Positions 9,601 to 20,671 of a stretch of 64,000 nucleotides of DNA are shown here, piece by piece. Where the stretch lies: the NCBI GenBank assembly GCA_977006965.1, contig OZ345379.1, positions 1,550,001-1,614,000 on the forward strand, written 5' to 3'. Made by a program: the position numbers and the translations under genes. Every line of letters starts with the position of its first letter. The stretch's first letter is position 1. This stretch comes from Phymatolithon calcareum. Taxonomy: Eukaryota; Rhodophyta; Florideophyceae; Hapalidiales. The notes beneath the pieces are model-generated. The model saw only the letters and a program-made list of their open reading frames with translations. It was not told where the DNA came from and made no database searches.

Positions 9601-9966
9601 CCCGAATGTATCCGATATTAGCGTCGTGTCGCACTTTGTCTTTTTATTTCTTCTTGCTTCAAGTCATGCGCCTTCTTTTCCAAATAGTATGTGCCCAAGT
9701 TGACCTGTGGAGTCCCCTTCCTACATGGATTTGAAGAGGACCACGAACTATTCATTTTGCACCATCGTGGCAATATCCCGACTTGCCCAGTGTAACTCTT
9801 GCAAGTTTCGCTCTCCTTTTGGTGACAAGGGTCGTTTACTGAAATTGGTCTGTGGGACTTAGCATTACTCCCCACAACGAGAAAATTTTGAACTTTTGAG
9901 TAGTAGCAACTAGTGTACATGTAAACACCTCTCGGTATACATATATATATCCAGTTGGAATACCGG

Positions 9967-10431
9967 TCAACACTTGTACTTTTTCACAAGGGATTTGAAT
10001 GTTCCCCGAACCGAAACCATACTGCACTTGAAACACGGTACCTTCTTGCAGACCTTCTTTCTAAGAACAGTCACACACTTTTCACATGTGGAAGGTTTCG
10101 TTACAGGTCCAGTGCAACTGCTAATTTTGAAGTACGCAACGATCGCAACTGCAATGAACTTCTTGTTCCCGGAAAGAGCGACGACAACATCGTTATCACA
10201 CTTGCAGTTATTTTGGCCATACTCTCCATAGCAAAGGTCGTGTGCCTTACACGCGCAGTCGATGCTGTCGATGCATGGGTCATTTGGAGCACCGAAATGC
10301 CCGGGACCGCACCATTTGCCGTACACTGGAATAGATACCTTCTCAGTGGGGAAGATGTCTTTGTCTGTAGGAACGCTTGCGGCAATGACACATAGCAGCG
10401 CTATGGTCAGAATGAATGCGAGAGACGCCAT
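9967..10431 (-). CDS. Secreted phospholipase A2-like protein 2
   Basis: 154 residues from the ATG at 10431, collinear with the gene at 7440 without gaps. A signal peptide covers about 1-20. The calcium loop is YGKWCGPGHFG, with Phe where copy 1 has Gly. The catalytic H64-D65 in CKAHDLCYG and the Asp after CKC are retained, as are nearly all cysteines. Many differences are conservative, so the gene appears functional rather than decaying. It arose by the tandem duplication described for this region. Confidence 0.88.
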   Translation of the reverse strand: MASLAFILTIALLCVIAASVPTDKDIFPTEKVSIPVYGKWCGPGHFGAPNDPCIDSIDCACKAHDLCYGEYGQNNCKCDNDVVVALSGNKKFIAVAIVAYFKISSCTGPVTKPSTCEKCVTVLRKKVCKKVPCFKCSMVSVRGTFKSLVKKYKC

Positions 10432-10448
10432 GTGGTGAATGATTGAGC

Positions 10449-10475
10449 GATTGGCCGTAGGTATACTCTAGACTG
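10449..10475 (-). promoter_or_regulatory. Promoter block of PLA2-like gene 2
   Basis: The minus strand reads CTAGAGTATACC and then GGCCAATCGC, equivalent in order and spacing to the block at 7926-7950. Confidence 0.5.
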
Positions 10476-10929
10476 GGTTCTCGAAATCTCTTGAGTATCC
10501 GGGAACTGAACAACGGGCTAGGGTTTTCGAGCGACGACGAAGGATATCTGAGGGCCATGTGACTTTTGACAAAAACGGTGTAGGTCCGGATGTAATGCCT
10601 TTGACCAGAGCATTTCTGATTCGACAATCACGATGATCGAGATGTTATAACATACAGTATATGCTTGCTGACGGATGGACCAATCCAATGAAGCGCAATG
10701 GAGGGTCTACTCGGCGGGGAGAGTGCACTAGTGCCAGTGCCAGAAGAGAAAGTTCATATATATTTTTTTTAAAAAATATAAACCGTTGTGTGGTTGATTT
10801 GTTACAGGTAAACGTTTATGAAGGATACTTCCTCGCGGATTTCGCTATTTCATCCAATCTAATTCTCACTGTCTGTTTAGATCCTCCGAAAGTGAAGTTT
10901 GTTCTGAGGGTAGAAATAGCACGACACGC

Positions 10930-11040
10930 GGTAGAAGAAGAAGTGGAGATTTTTATTATAGTGTTACCAACGCATCTGCAGACGCTTGGGGCAACACTTC
11001 TGATGAGCCACGAGGACTCAACTCAGAGCCCAGAGGCTCC
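10930..11040 (-). mobile_element. LINE-A-like 3' tail (weak)
   Basis: Shares CATCTGCAGACGCTTGGGGCAAC-like sequence with 32505-32600 and 36575-36680, each next to a T-rich stretch on the plus strand that would be the A-rich tail on the minus strand. Probably a short 3' end of a LINE-A-related element. Confidence 0.4.
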
Positions 11041-11639
11041 ATTTCGCATAAAAACGGCTATAGTCAGCAAAATTAGAAAACCTACCTCTGATCTCGACGG
11101 AGAGATCTCGAGGGGGAAAATCATTTCACTTCAATGGCCACGCAGAGCATCGTATCGTGTGAACGTGCGGAAAGGAAAATTTTATGATGTCCGAGGTCGT
11201 TTCCCGCGCCGAAGCAAGTTTACCGACGTCCCGGGTCCGCGTGCCGCGCCGATCTTCAGGACTTACTCTCGCTCGGCCTGCCCGCCGATCCGCGCGGGGG
11301 GGTTACTGACGTCCCCAGTCTTGCGTGCGCCGGAGCGCGATGGGCGAGTTTACCGACGTCACGGGTGCGACACTCGGTACTGTAGATGGAGCTGACGAAA
11401 AAGCACGTTGCATAATATGAGAAAACTTTACAGGATATTTTGCTGATGCAAATTGAATTAATCTCTCTCTAATACTGTACAGTATTCTCATCCATTGCTA
11501 CATGTTGAAAAAGTGTAGCATCTGATTGGCGTGGTGCTCTGCGGCATAGCGGAAGCATGAGAACAAGCGGCAGATGGGCTACGCTTTCTAACTCGCCCTT
11601 TCTCTCAATAGATCACATACTTACAGCACAATCTTCACA

Positions 11640-12287
11640 CGTGCTCCGGATATCTCGTCTACTACGGCGTGCGCGCAGCAAAGAAGCCTTGAGACTGTTC
11701 CCGACCCTCCTCATGAAGGGCGAACACATCTTTTTCTAGCTATTTTCAAGCACGCACTTGCTCAGGGCTTGTCGGATTCTTAAAAGCTCTGCAGATTTGT
11801 TAGTATGCACTACCTCGAAGATATCAAATTGAGGCGCTTCTCCATCATGAAGGATTCTCTATTACGTACGATTTCCCCTCTCCCGCTAATGAATAGTTTT
11901 TAACCTAAAAAATAATTTGTCCAACAAAGTTTTCACTTGATAGTGGACAATAGTACACGGTGTGACTCCAAGCAGTTGACTGGACATAATTCAGGGCTGT
12001 TTGCGACTGACTTTTCTGCCATTCCAGCAGACATCGTCATGAAGCTTTCAGACAAGTCAGTCAGCCAGTCACATTTTCACTCACACTGTAACCAGTGGAT
12101 GGTGAAATACAGGAATGGACGGGGTTTTGAGAGAACGCGAAAAGCCTTTTTGTGCAGAAAGGCTCGGAGACTGGACCTGACTGTCTTTAGAAGTACCGTT
12201 GAAGGCATTGTTTCCCGCTTTGGCTTTGGCTTGAAGAGTATTCGATGAAGGAGTTTTGGATGGAAGGGTGGTCTGAAGCTACCTTCA
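11640..12287. other. Intergenic, no gene recognised
   Basis: No convincing coding or structural feature. It forms the left flank of the LINE-A insertion. Confidence 0.4.
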
Positions 12288-13529
12288 CCTTATCCATGAG
12301 AATATATTCATGGACACATTTGCAGAAGCCGTCTCCACGACAGACGGAAACGTCTTAGACATCCCAGTGCAATTGTTCGCAGATGATGTTCGGCTTCAAG
12401 CGGAGACAGGATGAGGAATGCAGAAACTTCTTGATATAGCGACCAGTTGGGCAAGCGAAAATGGCATGAAATGGAACACAAAACCAGGAAAAAGCGAAGT
12501 TCTTAAATACAAAGGGCTTCAGAAGCACACTTTTTACTTGGCGGGACCAGAACTATATCAAGCCTGGAGACTCTCGTATCTTGGGGTAAGCATGAATAAA
12601 AAGGGTGTTACGGATGACACGGTCATAGCAAGAGTTCGAAATGCTGCAGGATGCATATATAAGCTTCGGGAGCTTGGAATGAATGTTCGAGGATTCAAAC
12701 CGGAGACATGCATCAGGATCTTTAAGTCGCTAATTATCCCGAAATGGGAGTATGCGTTACACGTTACTCCAATGACAAATCGATTGCTCTCGGCAATCGA
12801 GTCCGCAGAGGGCTTGTTCTACAAGAATGTTTTCGGAAAGTATGCCGAACACCGCCGAGACCGAATGCGAGTTTTGTGCCGACTGGGACCACCAAAGATG
12901 AGGAGACGTCATCAAGCAGAAAGGTTTGCATTAAGCCTGGTAAGACACAAAAAGCGCCTTGAAGAAACAGAAGAAAACTTTGGAAGAGATGAGGACGTAA
13001 AGGAAGCAATAAAGGATATTGAATATCTCAAGATTTATAAAGACCTGCGACAAGCCCTTCAGAAAGCCCAGGAGGGATCTGTCACGCAGAAGAGGAGGAG
13101 AGAAGAAATAATTAAGGTATGGGAAAAAGAAGAAGAAGGCAGGTCAATGAAGATTCCTATTGGAGGCAAGCTACCAGGGATCCTTTGCATAGGAGAAAGA
13201 ACAACACGTTTAAGGAGCCTAAGGTTGACATTCAACCGAGCACCCCTTTGGAGGAAATCAGTATTGGGGGCCTACTGTGGGATAACCGCGGTGATCGAAC
13301 TAGTCGCCTTACAACGTACTCTAGCGTCATCGAAGATGAGTACAGAAATTGAGTTTGAGTGCAAGAGACTCACAGGAGCTCTTGTTGGGAGAGAATTACG
13401 AATCAAGAACGTTTCGAGTAGCCAGACGACTTTAGCTTAGAGATTATCGCAAGAGCTGTCCCGTTACTAGAAGGTGAGGCTTTGGGAGCTCTCAAAATAA
13501 AATCATCAAATATCTCCTTATCCATGAGA
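12288..13529 (+). mobile_element. LINE-A copy A1, 5' truncated, with 14-bp TSD
   Basis: An exact 14-bp target-site duplication (CCTTATCCATGAGA) lies at 12288-12301 and 13516-13529. The 1214-bp insert starts inside the RT domain and ends GGGAGCTCTCAAAATAAAATC. There is no long poly(A): family members end near ATATCC. Confidence 0.95.
12302..13440 (+). pseudogene. LINE-A reverse transcriptase, C-terminal part
   Basis: The frame enters within RT (FMDTFAEA), has the catalytic F-A-D-D at 12376-12387, meets one TGA at 12412-12414 and then stays open to the TAG at 13438. After RT it holds a LINE thumb and linker region (WEYALHVTP) and a long basic coiled-coil-like segment with RRRHQAE and KRRREE. 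No RNase H domain is visible. The single stop could be a CGA-to-TGA change. The C-terminal block (LWRKSVLGAY to TTLA) recurs at 16166 and 37915 and, more diverged, at 28136. Confidence 0.9.
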
Positions 13530-14501
13530 GCTCTGAATTCAGCTGCGGTCCGAGTTTTGGACTATGAGCCACCTGGGATATCGCTGCTTCAAAGTGTGGG
13601 GGACATAAGGGCTTGCAAGATGCTGGACCTTGATCGGAAATGCCGGTGCTACTAATTGTAACCAGTGGATGATGTTTTGTTCGAAAGGGTTGTTGTCTTT
13701 AGTTGATGGTCTTTATGCTGAAGTTGATGCTTAGTTTATGGTTGGTTCCCACTGCTAGAGAATTCTTAAGTAGTCAAACTATCGAGAGAGTGCCCGTAGT
13801 GGTGCAATGTCGGTGAAATCATTAGACGAGTGCCGGTCAACGCTAGTATGGGATAACTTGATGAACAGAAAGCGAACATAGAGTGAACTGTTAGTTATCG
13901 ACCTAACGCACAGTGCGCGGCATGTAAACGTTACTTTTTTACACATACTTCTACAGAATAGCCATGGTCGATGAAAAAGGCCTGATCGTGCTATGGGCGG
14001 AGAAGCGCGCATATCGGGGACATCATAGTTCATGTGACTGTATGCTTCTTCCGATCCAGCAACAAGACCAGAATCATTTTGACAAGAGTCGACTGACTGC
14101 GATGAGACGACTTCCCTATCAACAAACTGAAGCTTGATAGCCTGTGATAAGCATGCGACGTTAGAATCCAAGAGAATTTCTATAAAAAAGGTCTATAAGA
14201 ATTGATGACATGAAGTACGAATCCTTATAACTGAGTCCTTCGCGTACACATCCGGACCTACTCTGGAGGGAGATGGCCGGCACAGAGAGCACGGGTGAGG
14301 GCATTGGCCGAGGGCAACCCTTTCGGAATGATGCGGGGAGAAAGCGATAGCAGTAAATTTACTTAATCATGGCAAGCATACTCCGGTGCCTGTTCCGGAA
14401 GCGATTTTGTGAGCTGTGAGACCTTCTAAACTCCGACGAGGTAAATTTTTCGAAGAAGCGCTCAGCTTGGAAACCGCTGTAGCGGAAGCGACAGTGGTCT
14501 C
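13530..14501. other. Intergenic, no gene recognised
   Basis: A 130-codon minus frame at 13779-14171 has no recognisable motif. I see nothing else. Confidence 0.4.
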
Positions 14502-14635
14502 GATGTTAAACGGGAGGGGGGGGAGAAATTGTAGGTTTTTATTTTAGAAGCCCTCAACGCCGGCGCACACCGACACCAGAGTACATTCGCATTGCGCTGT
14601 AACACTTCCAGGGAAGACTATAGGGATGTTAAACG
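14502..14635 (-). mobile_element. LINE-C 3' end with oligo(C) terminus
   Basis: An 11-bp TSD (GATGTTAAACG) at 14502-14512 and 14625-14635 encloses a 112-bp insert. On the minus strand it ends GGGCTTCTAAAATAAAAAC, then CTACAATTT and a C run broken by one T, directly against the TSD. Confidence 0.85.
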
Positions 14636-15387
14636 AGGTTTCACCTACAGTGCATTCTATTTCTTCCCCGTACAAAAAATAGCACATTCGATGTTTTTTC
14701 AAACCACATATTTCGAAAGCCATTTTGCTTCGGCTGCTACATAGATCCTGTGTTAACAGAATAAAATGATCATCTAGTGAACTAAGCACTTGTGTTGACT
14801 ATGGTTCCTTGAGGAGTCGCCACAGAGAAGAAACGCAGAAGAGCTCCAAGCCACAAGTAATGACATCGCAACGATGGAAGCCAGGGAACCATTTGATGAA
14901 GGTAGAGAACCAGTCTGCAGAAGCACTTCGATCAACATTCCTGACAAAGGAAGGAGAGAGCCTTGAATCGAAGATACAGGAAAATTCCGTACGATAAGGC
15001 GAGAAAATTTCGGGCATTACTTAAATTTTCAGAACTGAAACTCATGCAACTAGCGGTTCAGAAGCCTTTGGAAGATTTCCACAAATGTCTAAAACATTGA
15101 TGGAAGATACATTCGGGAACAATGACAGGCAGCATACGAAGACTCTGGAGCGCAACTTGACAGTCTATGAACTCAAAGAAGAGAGCAGCGCGGCAAGCGA
15201 AGAGGCGCTAGATGACCTTTTGCTCTTCAGCAAAAACATCATCATGCAGAATGAAGAAGACCTGTACTGAAAGAAGAAGTAACGCTTCTGAAACTTTTAG
15301 GAAGTGTTATAAAAACAATCAAGTACATGCTAGGGGCTCAGATAGAATACCAGTAATAAGAGTAGAGCGGCCCTATGGTGGATAGCA

Positions 15388-15641
15388 CCTGACGAAGCCC
15401 CTAACGCAACCACAGATGAATGATAGAACAGAGGAGGAATTGAAACTAGCGATAGACAAATTAATGATGCTAGAAAGCGAGATACAAGAGGAGATGATGG
15501 TGTGATGATGGAGGCGACATGCTGTAGTCTTCCCTGGAAGGGTTACGGCGCAATGCGAAGCTGCTCTGGTGTCGGCGTGCGCCGGCGTTGAGGGCTTCTA
15601 AAATAAAAACCTACAATTTCTCCCCCCCCCCTGAGGAAACC
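15388..15641 (+). mobile_element. LINE-C insertion 1 in tandem
   Basis: Flanked by CCTGACGAAGCC (15388-15399) and CCTGAGGAAACC (15630-15641), a 12-bp target repeat with changes. The 230-bp insert encodes a C-terminal peptide ending SEIQEEMM, then a short 3' UTR, AAAATAAAAACCTACAATTT and an oligo(C) end. Confidence 0.75.
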
Positions 15642-15924
15642 AACTATGACGAACGAGCAGCGATGCTGCTGGAAACCCTTCAACTCAACCTAATGCAACC
15701 GCAGATGAATGATAGAACAGAAGAGGAAGTGAAACTAGCGATGGACAAATTAATGATGCTAGAAAGCGAGATACAAGAGGAGATGATGGTGTGATGATGG
15801 TGGCGACATGCTGTAGTCTTCTCTGGAAGGGTTACAGCGCAATGCGAAGCTGCTCTGGTGTCGGCGTGCGCCGGCGTTGAGGGCTTCTAAAATAAAAACC
15901 TACACTTTCCCCCCTGAGGAATCC
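15630..15924 (+). mobile_element. LINE-C insertion 2 in tandem
   Basis: The second copy lies directly downstream of the first, between CCTGAGGAAACC (15630-15641) and CCTGAGGAATCC (15913-15924). It is slightly longer at its 5' end (about 271 bp), with the coding tail RTEEEVKLAMDK and the same 3' end finishing in Cs. The pair looks like a tandem repeat of about 289 bp, but the differing 5' ends and repeated target favour two insertions at one site. Confidence 0.7.
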
Positions 15925-16351
15925 TTGCGCGTATATTCGAATTACTGTGGGGCTTTTAAAAATAAACAAGTCAAAAAAACTTGTGTTGACTCGTGCCCGA
16001 TTTTCGACTTCGCATCCAGAGAGACAGTCAAAGTCACGGTTTTTCCAGTTTGGTCATTTTGCTAAGAAAATACCCGAAACAGAATAGAGGGGATATGTGT
16101 TGATTTATTTTAAAAGCTCCCAAGGCCTCTCTTCAAGAGTAACCGGGCCGCTTTCGCACGATTTTCTAAGCTAACGTAGTTTGTCTATTCAGTATATCCT
16201 TGATTCGTATTTCTCTCCCAACAAGTGCTCTAGTGAGTCGCTTACATTCATATTCAATTTCAGGATTAATCTTGGATGAAGATAGAATGCGGTGGAGCGC
16301 GAACAGCTCAATCACGGCTGTGACACCAAAGTATGCACCTAGTACTGATTT

Positions 16352-19300
16352 TCTCCAAAGAGGTTTTTTTTGAATTTGGAATTTATTAAACGCCCTCAGT
16401 AACACTCATGAGACTGCAAGGGAGATGGGTTTCAGCAGCTACTTTGTAGCTTTGATCCTCTATTCAAATACTTGTAACCCGGGTTAAACGTCGTAGCCCT
16501 AGCTGCAAAAACCCTCTCCCGTAAAAAGGGAGGGAAAAGCTTGGGGTCCACTGATCAGATTTCCTCAATTGACGCCTTGTCTATTCCATGTCGTCGTAAA
16601 AGACGATAGTGAAAAAGAGTATCTTGTCTAGAGCTTTTTCAGTGATATTAATCTGCTCTTTGGTCAGTTGATATCTTCCGAGGTATTCTTCGAGGTTGTT
16701 CATGAGGATTGGTACAGTATCACCGAACTTGTCTGTGAGAAGTGATGTGCTCATTAGGGGGAACCGACCGAATGCCCACTTTACCGCAAATTGGCGGGGC
16801 GTGTTTTCGGGAGTCTGATAATCGCCGGGGTAGACCCCGGCAGATCGTAGGGAATTTTTCTCTTTCTGTTGAACTCCGAGACGTCTCCTTCGTCTTTGAA
16901 GAGCAAAGTCCGCAACGATTTTGCTGAAACTCTCTGCTTGAGGAAAGTCAGTGCCCTCTCGAATAGGTCGCACTGTAGCATTGCCGATATGTCTCGACTA
17001 ACCCATTGCAGTTCATCCACATCTCTTTCCTCGATTGGGACGGCCAGAAGGCTCCTTTTCTTTGATCTGGCTTGTTCCAGCATTCTGAGTTCTAGAACGA
17101 GTCTCCTGTTTTCGGCGTTGTGAATTCGGCAAAGAAGGCGAAGTCTGAAATTGCGGTTTTTCGATATTGGACCGAATACTTGTGCGAAAAATGTCTTCTG
17201 CACTTCTACGATAGCTGTCTGGACTCTTGGCGTCCATGGCGTCAGGTGCATGGCATACTCCCATCTCGGTTGTATCAACGCCTTGTATGTCTTCACTGCT
17301 TTCAAGGGGTTGAGTGCCCGCAACGAGACACCCAGGGACCTTAGTTCATATACCGCGATCTTGGAGTGTCGGATGCGCTCAAGCATTTTTGTGTCGGTAA
17401 CTCCCTCATTACTGAGTGATATGCCAAGGTATGAGACTTCTTTGACCTTTGCCAGCGTTTTTCTGCAAGCTTGAAAATGGGTGATCTTGTGTCGTCCGAG
17501 AGAAGAACTTCGATCTTCCCAGTTTTCGTGTTCCAAACCATCTTCCTGTCCCTTGCCCATTTCGATGCTGTATTTAACAGTCTCTGTAGTCCCTCTGGTG
17601 TCTTTGCCGATAGGAGAACGTCGTCCGCAAAGAGGACTGCGGCTACATCTGCGACTTCTCGTGGCACTCGGCTTATTCTTTCCGCGAATTCGTCCATGAA
17701 AAGGTTGTACAAACTTGGACTCAGCGGAGCCCCTGAGGTACTCCTCTGTCAATTAGGAACCACTTCTGCTGCCGGTCCCCAACCCTGGATACCCAGGAAG
17801 GTATCAAGAATTGTTCGATCATCGCGCATAGCTCTTGCGGTAGAAGCCCTTTCATTCGCTCTTGAAGGTGTTGTCTAGGCACTCTGTCGTACGCTGCCTT
17901 CAGGTCCAATACTGCGATGCATCGCTGCCCTCGTTTTTGTAGTTCCAGCGCCCTCAAGATTGCGAGCTCCGTACTCTTCCCTTTTTGAAACCCCAGCTGG
18001 ATGTTGTGGTTCTTGTATCTTTGACGGAGCATAATATCAATTGCGCACTCAACAAACTTTCGGACCTGACTCAGCAGGGATATGGGTCGGAAATTTTTTG
18101 GATCGTCATGGTCTCCTTTCTTGTGCAGCGGGACCAAGAGAGCTTTCATCCACGATTGTGGAAGTGTTCCGCATCTGCCGCAGGCTGTCCATAGCTCATA
18201 GACTAGGTCTGTGCATTCCTCCAGGTCCACTTTCAACATTTCGCTCTTCACTCCGTCTAGGCCTGGGGCCTTTCTGGTTGGAGCTTTCAGGATTGCTAGT
18301 TTCATAAGATTCCGCATTTGAGGAGGACAGTCAAAGTGCGAAGGTCTTGGTCGCCATCCCCTGACATCTCGGCATGTCTGGAACACGTGGGCCGTTAACA
18401 GCGTTTTATGCAATGGACGGCCGGTCATCTTGTTCCTAGACGTTCTTCGTGTTCTCATCTTCTGCATTCGGGAGATTTGTTCAATTGCCTTGGACCCATC
18501 CTCTTCCTCAAGATCATCTACGTATTCTTGATACTTCTGCCGCTTCCTTCTGTTCACCAATTTGCGAATATCTTTACGACATTCCTCATATTGCTTCCAT
18601 GCCTCTTCTGTATCCTGCTCTTGAGCTTTCTGTACACAGTTTCTTGCGACGTTTGCACTTCGTTTCGAGATTTGAGTTCCAGAACGGTTTGTAGCGTGGT
18701 GGGCTAGTTCTTTTCTCTCTCCACGGCTCACATAGCGTATCCTCTGTTTTTCGTAAAGACGATCTAGTTCCTGTCGAGTGCTGCACCGTTTCAGATCATC
18801 GAGGATTCCTGGAATGGCCGTCCCGTATAGTTCCCGAACTTTTTCTTGTTTCTCTTCATGTCTCCATTGTTTAACCGATATTCGTGGTTTTTGAGCTCTT
18901 GTATGGTTTTGGCGAGTCAGAAAACTTGTCGTCACTGGACGGTGCTGCGTATTACCTGTCCAGACGTCTGTTGGTGGGCAGACCGTTGCTGTCTCAATTC
19001 CTTTTGTTACGAAAAAGTCAGTGTTGCTCTTGAACCGCTTGGCTCAGAAGCTGAAATCTGTCTAAGTTCGGACATCCCAGTTCTTTGCTGTTGCCCAACG
19101 GAAGAGCTGGTTGCCTCTCCTGTTTGAGCGGAGATCCCACCTCAAGTGCCGAGCGTTCCAGTCGCCGCACACAATTGCCTTTCCTCGTGCGTACGTATTG
19201 ACCATGATCAGGCATTTCTCGGTTTCCGTTCTGGTTGCTGCCGGGGATATGTAGACAGCTCCCACTTTTATCTCCCCCACTTCGGCGATAATCAGTTTAA

Positions 19301-19412
19301 AATTTGTCTCTGCGTGTTTAAAGATCAGACGGCTCCCAGAGTGCTTCCGAAAGAATAGCGAAACCGCTCCAGAATTTCGCCCCGTCTGCGGAGGCGGGCT
19401 CTCCAAAGAGGT
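16352..19412 (-). mobile_element. LINE-B, 5' truncated, inserted into LINE-A
   Basis: The exact 13-bp TSD TCTCCAAAGAGGT lies at 16352-16364 and 19400-19412. The 3035-bp insert ends, on the minus strand, GTTACTGAGGGCGTTTAATAAATTCC followed by an A-rich run. It is the longest LINE-B copy in the window. Confidence 0.95.
16581..19399 (-). pseudogene. LINE-B endonuclease and reverse transcriptase, frameshifted
   Basis: The first part is an APE-type endonuclease fragment with VCGDWNARH (about 19170). RT motifs follow in order: KAPGLDGVKSEML (18250), NFRPISLL (18080), LGFQKGKST (17990), LDLKAAYDRVP (17890), GVPQG (17740), then F-A-D-D (17620). A frameshift lies just after GVPQG and another near 17470. 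The C-terminus is LFFTIVFYDDME. The truncated 5' end falls inside the endonuclease. There is no RNase H. Confidence 0.9.
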
Positions 19413-19880
19413 GCTCTGTTGAATATCAGCCGTAGGCATCCCAACCGTGTCGACCTTTCTCTTACGTGGAGAACCACCGGTAGATTGTTCGAATCAGTTG
19501 GTATCTCGAGCGATATTCCCTCGTCTTCCTTTGCCCATGACTCAATTATTTCTTTGTCGCCCTTTCTTTGAGACTGAGCCCTCCTCCGCTTTATCGAGAG
19601 CTTGCTGCAGATCTTCATATTTCTTGAGGCACTCTATGTCCTTGGTTGTCTCCTTAATGTCTTCATCTCTCCCAGAATACTCGTCTGCCTCATCGAGGCG
19701 CGCTTCTTTTGTCTCAATAGACTCGCAGAAATCCTTTCTGCTTGGTGTCTTCTCCTCATGGCTGGTGGTCCTAGTCGGCACAGAACTCGCATTCTACCAT
19801 GGCGGTGCTGGGCATATGTCCCAAACACATTAATGAAGAATAAACCTTCTGCAGATTCGATTGCTGATTGTAGTCAAACA

Positions 19881-20450
19881 GAATAGATTCTGTAGGCACA
19901 CTGGCAGGAGCAACGCAGAAGCCTTCGTGACACCTATGAGAGGATACATTGCGCGGAGCAAACAGCCGAGGAGCGAGCACGGCGGCGGAAGTGGAGAAGA
20001 CGTGCAACATCGAGCAAGAAGTCGGTTTCCAGAGAATACCTAAAATACCAGCGGTATGCCGCTGCCGGCAGAGCGTCTATAGAGACGATGTCAACGCCCT
20101 TAATCAATAGGGACTTACGCGAGTACCGCGCCACGTGCCAGGCGCGGTTACGACATGCTATCGGATCAGCTGTCAAACGAGCTCGGTGCACTAATCAACG
20201 AGCTGCAAAATGTGGCGCAATGAACACACAATGACGCCTCGCTACCGGGGGTCGTCTACGGCGAACAATACAGGAGTTCTGCAATTTAGATGGGATATCT
20301 GAGATCCTAAGTCTTTCCGCCCGCCCTTCTGGCGGTGCGTTTTCGTAAGCTACACAAAGGTAGGTAGCAACTGAGGAAGCCTTGCCCATATCTTCGGAAG
20401 TCTGTGGGGCTTTTAAATAAACTTTGCTCAAAAAAAAGAATAGATTCTGT
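19881..20450 (+). mobile_element. LINE-D/SINE-type insertion with 13-bp TSD
   Basis: The exact TSD GAATAGATTCTGT lies at 19881-19893 and 20438-20450, so the insert is 544 bp. The first 320 bp include a protein-like frame (LREYRATCQARLRHAIG) ending near 20230. The last 150 bp match the SINE-like copies at 60213 and 63827, ending CTGTGGGGCTTTTAAATAAAC and an A run. It abuts the TSD of LINE-A3. Confidence 0.85.
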
Positions 20451-20671
20451 GGCTGGTGAAACTGTCCCCGCTCAACTGTGCCCATATTTCGGCATGATAC
20501 AGGCAGGAATGTTGAGCTCGCGCTTTCGAGTCCTGACACAAAGCAAGAGTTGAATTACGTTGCGCGAAGGGCACACGGATGTCGCCGTGTAGTGGATTTC
20601 CGCAGTACTCGCGGGAAGCAGATACGCGAGTACCCAGAATGAATCCCGTCCAGGAACATCTTAGAGACCCC
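20451..20671 (+). repeat. Flank repeat of inverted-repeat element, with tRNA-like B box
   Basis: Reverse complement of 54109-54330 over about 200 bp. It contains CTTTCGAGTCCTG, a diverged RNA polymerase III B box; the other copy has GGTTCGAGTCC. It may be part of a tRNA-derived SINE or the end of a larger element. Confidence 0.75.

Larger units (their letters stand above)
9848..11640. repeat. Tandem duplication, second unit
   Basis: Counterpart of 7330-9340 with the same block order. A GC-rich part at 11190-11370 repeats GTTTACCGACGTC twice and has no counterpart in the first unit. Confidence 0.75.
14788..15991 (+). mobile_element. LINE-D-type element with 13-bp TSD, containing two LINE-C insertions
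   Basis: The exact TSD ACTTGTGTTGACT lies at 14788-14800 and 15979-15991. Without the nested LINE-C copies the element is about 650 bp. An open frame ends at 15270 (tail NEEDLY) and is probably the C-terminus of a retroelement protein. The 3' end is CTGTGGGGCTTTTAAAAATA followed by an A-rich tail. The same 3' end recurs at 20437, 25017, 60404 and 63956. Confidence 0.85.
16077..19887 (-). mobile_element. LINE-A copy A3, split by LINE-B
   Basis: The 12-bp TSD AAACAGAATAGA lies at 16077-16088 and 19876-19887. Its 5' part (19413-19875, with RMRVLCRLGPP and RRRHQAE) and 3' part (16089-16351, with LGAYFGVTAVIE and TTLA) are separated by a LINE-B insertion inside the conserved RAPLWRKS block. The frame is broken in several places. 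Confidence 0.92.

Noticed and set aside
15400-15912. Simple 289-bp tandem repeat
   Set aside because: The two units begin at different points of LINE-C and each ends next to a copy of the same 12-bp target, which fits two insertions better than unequal crossing over.
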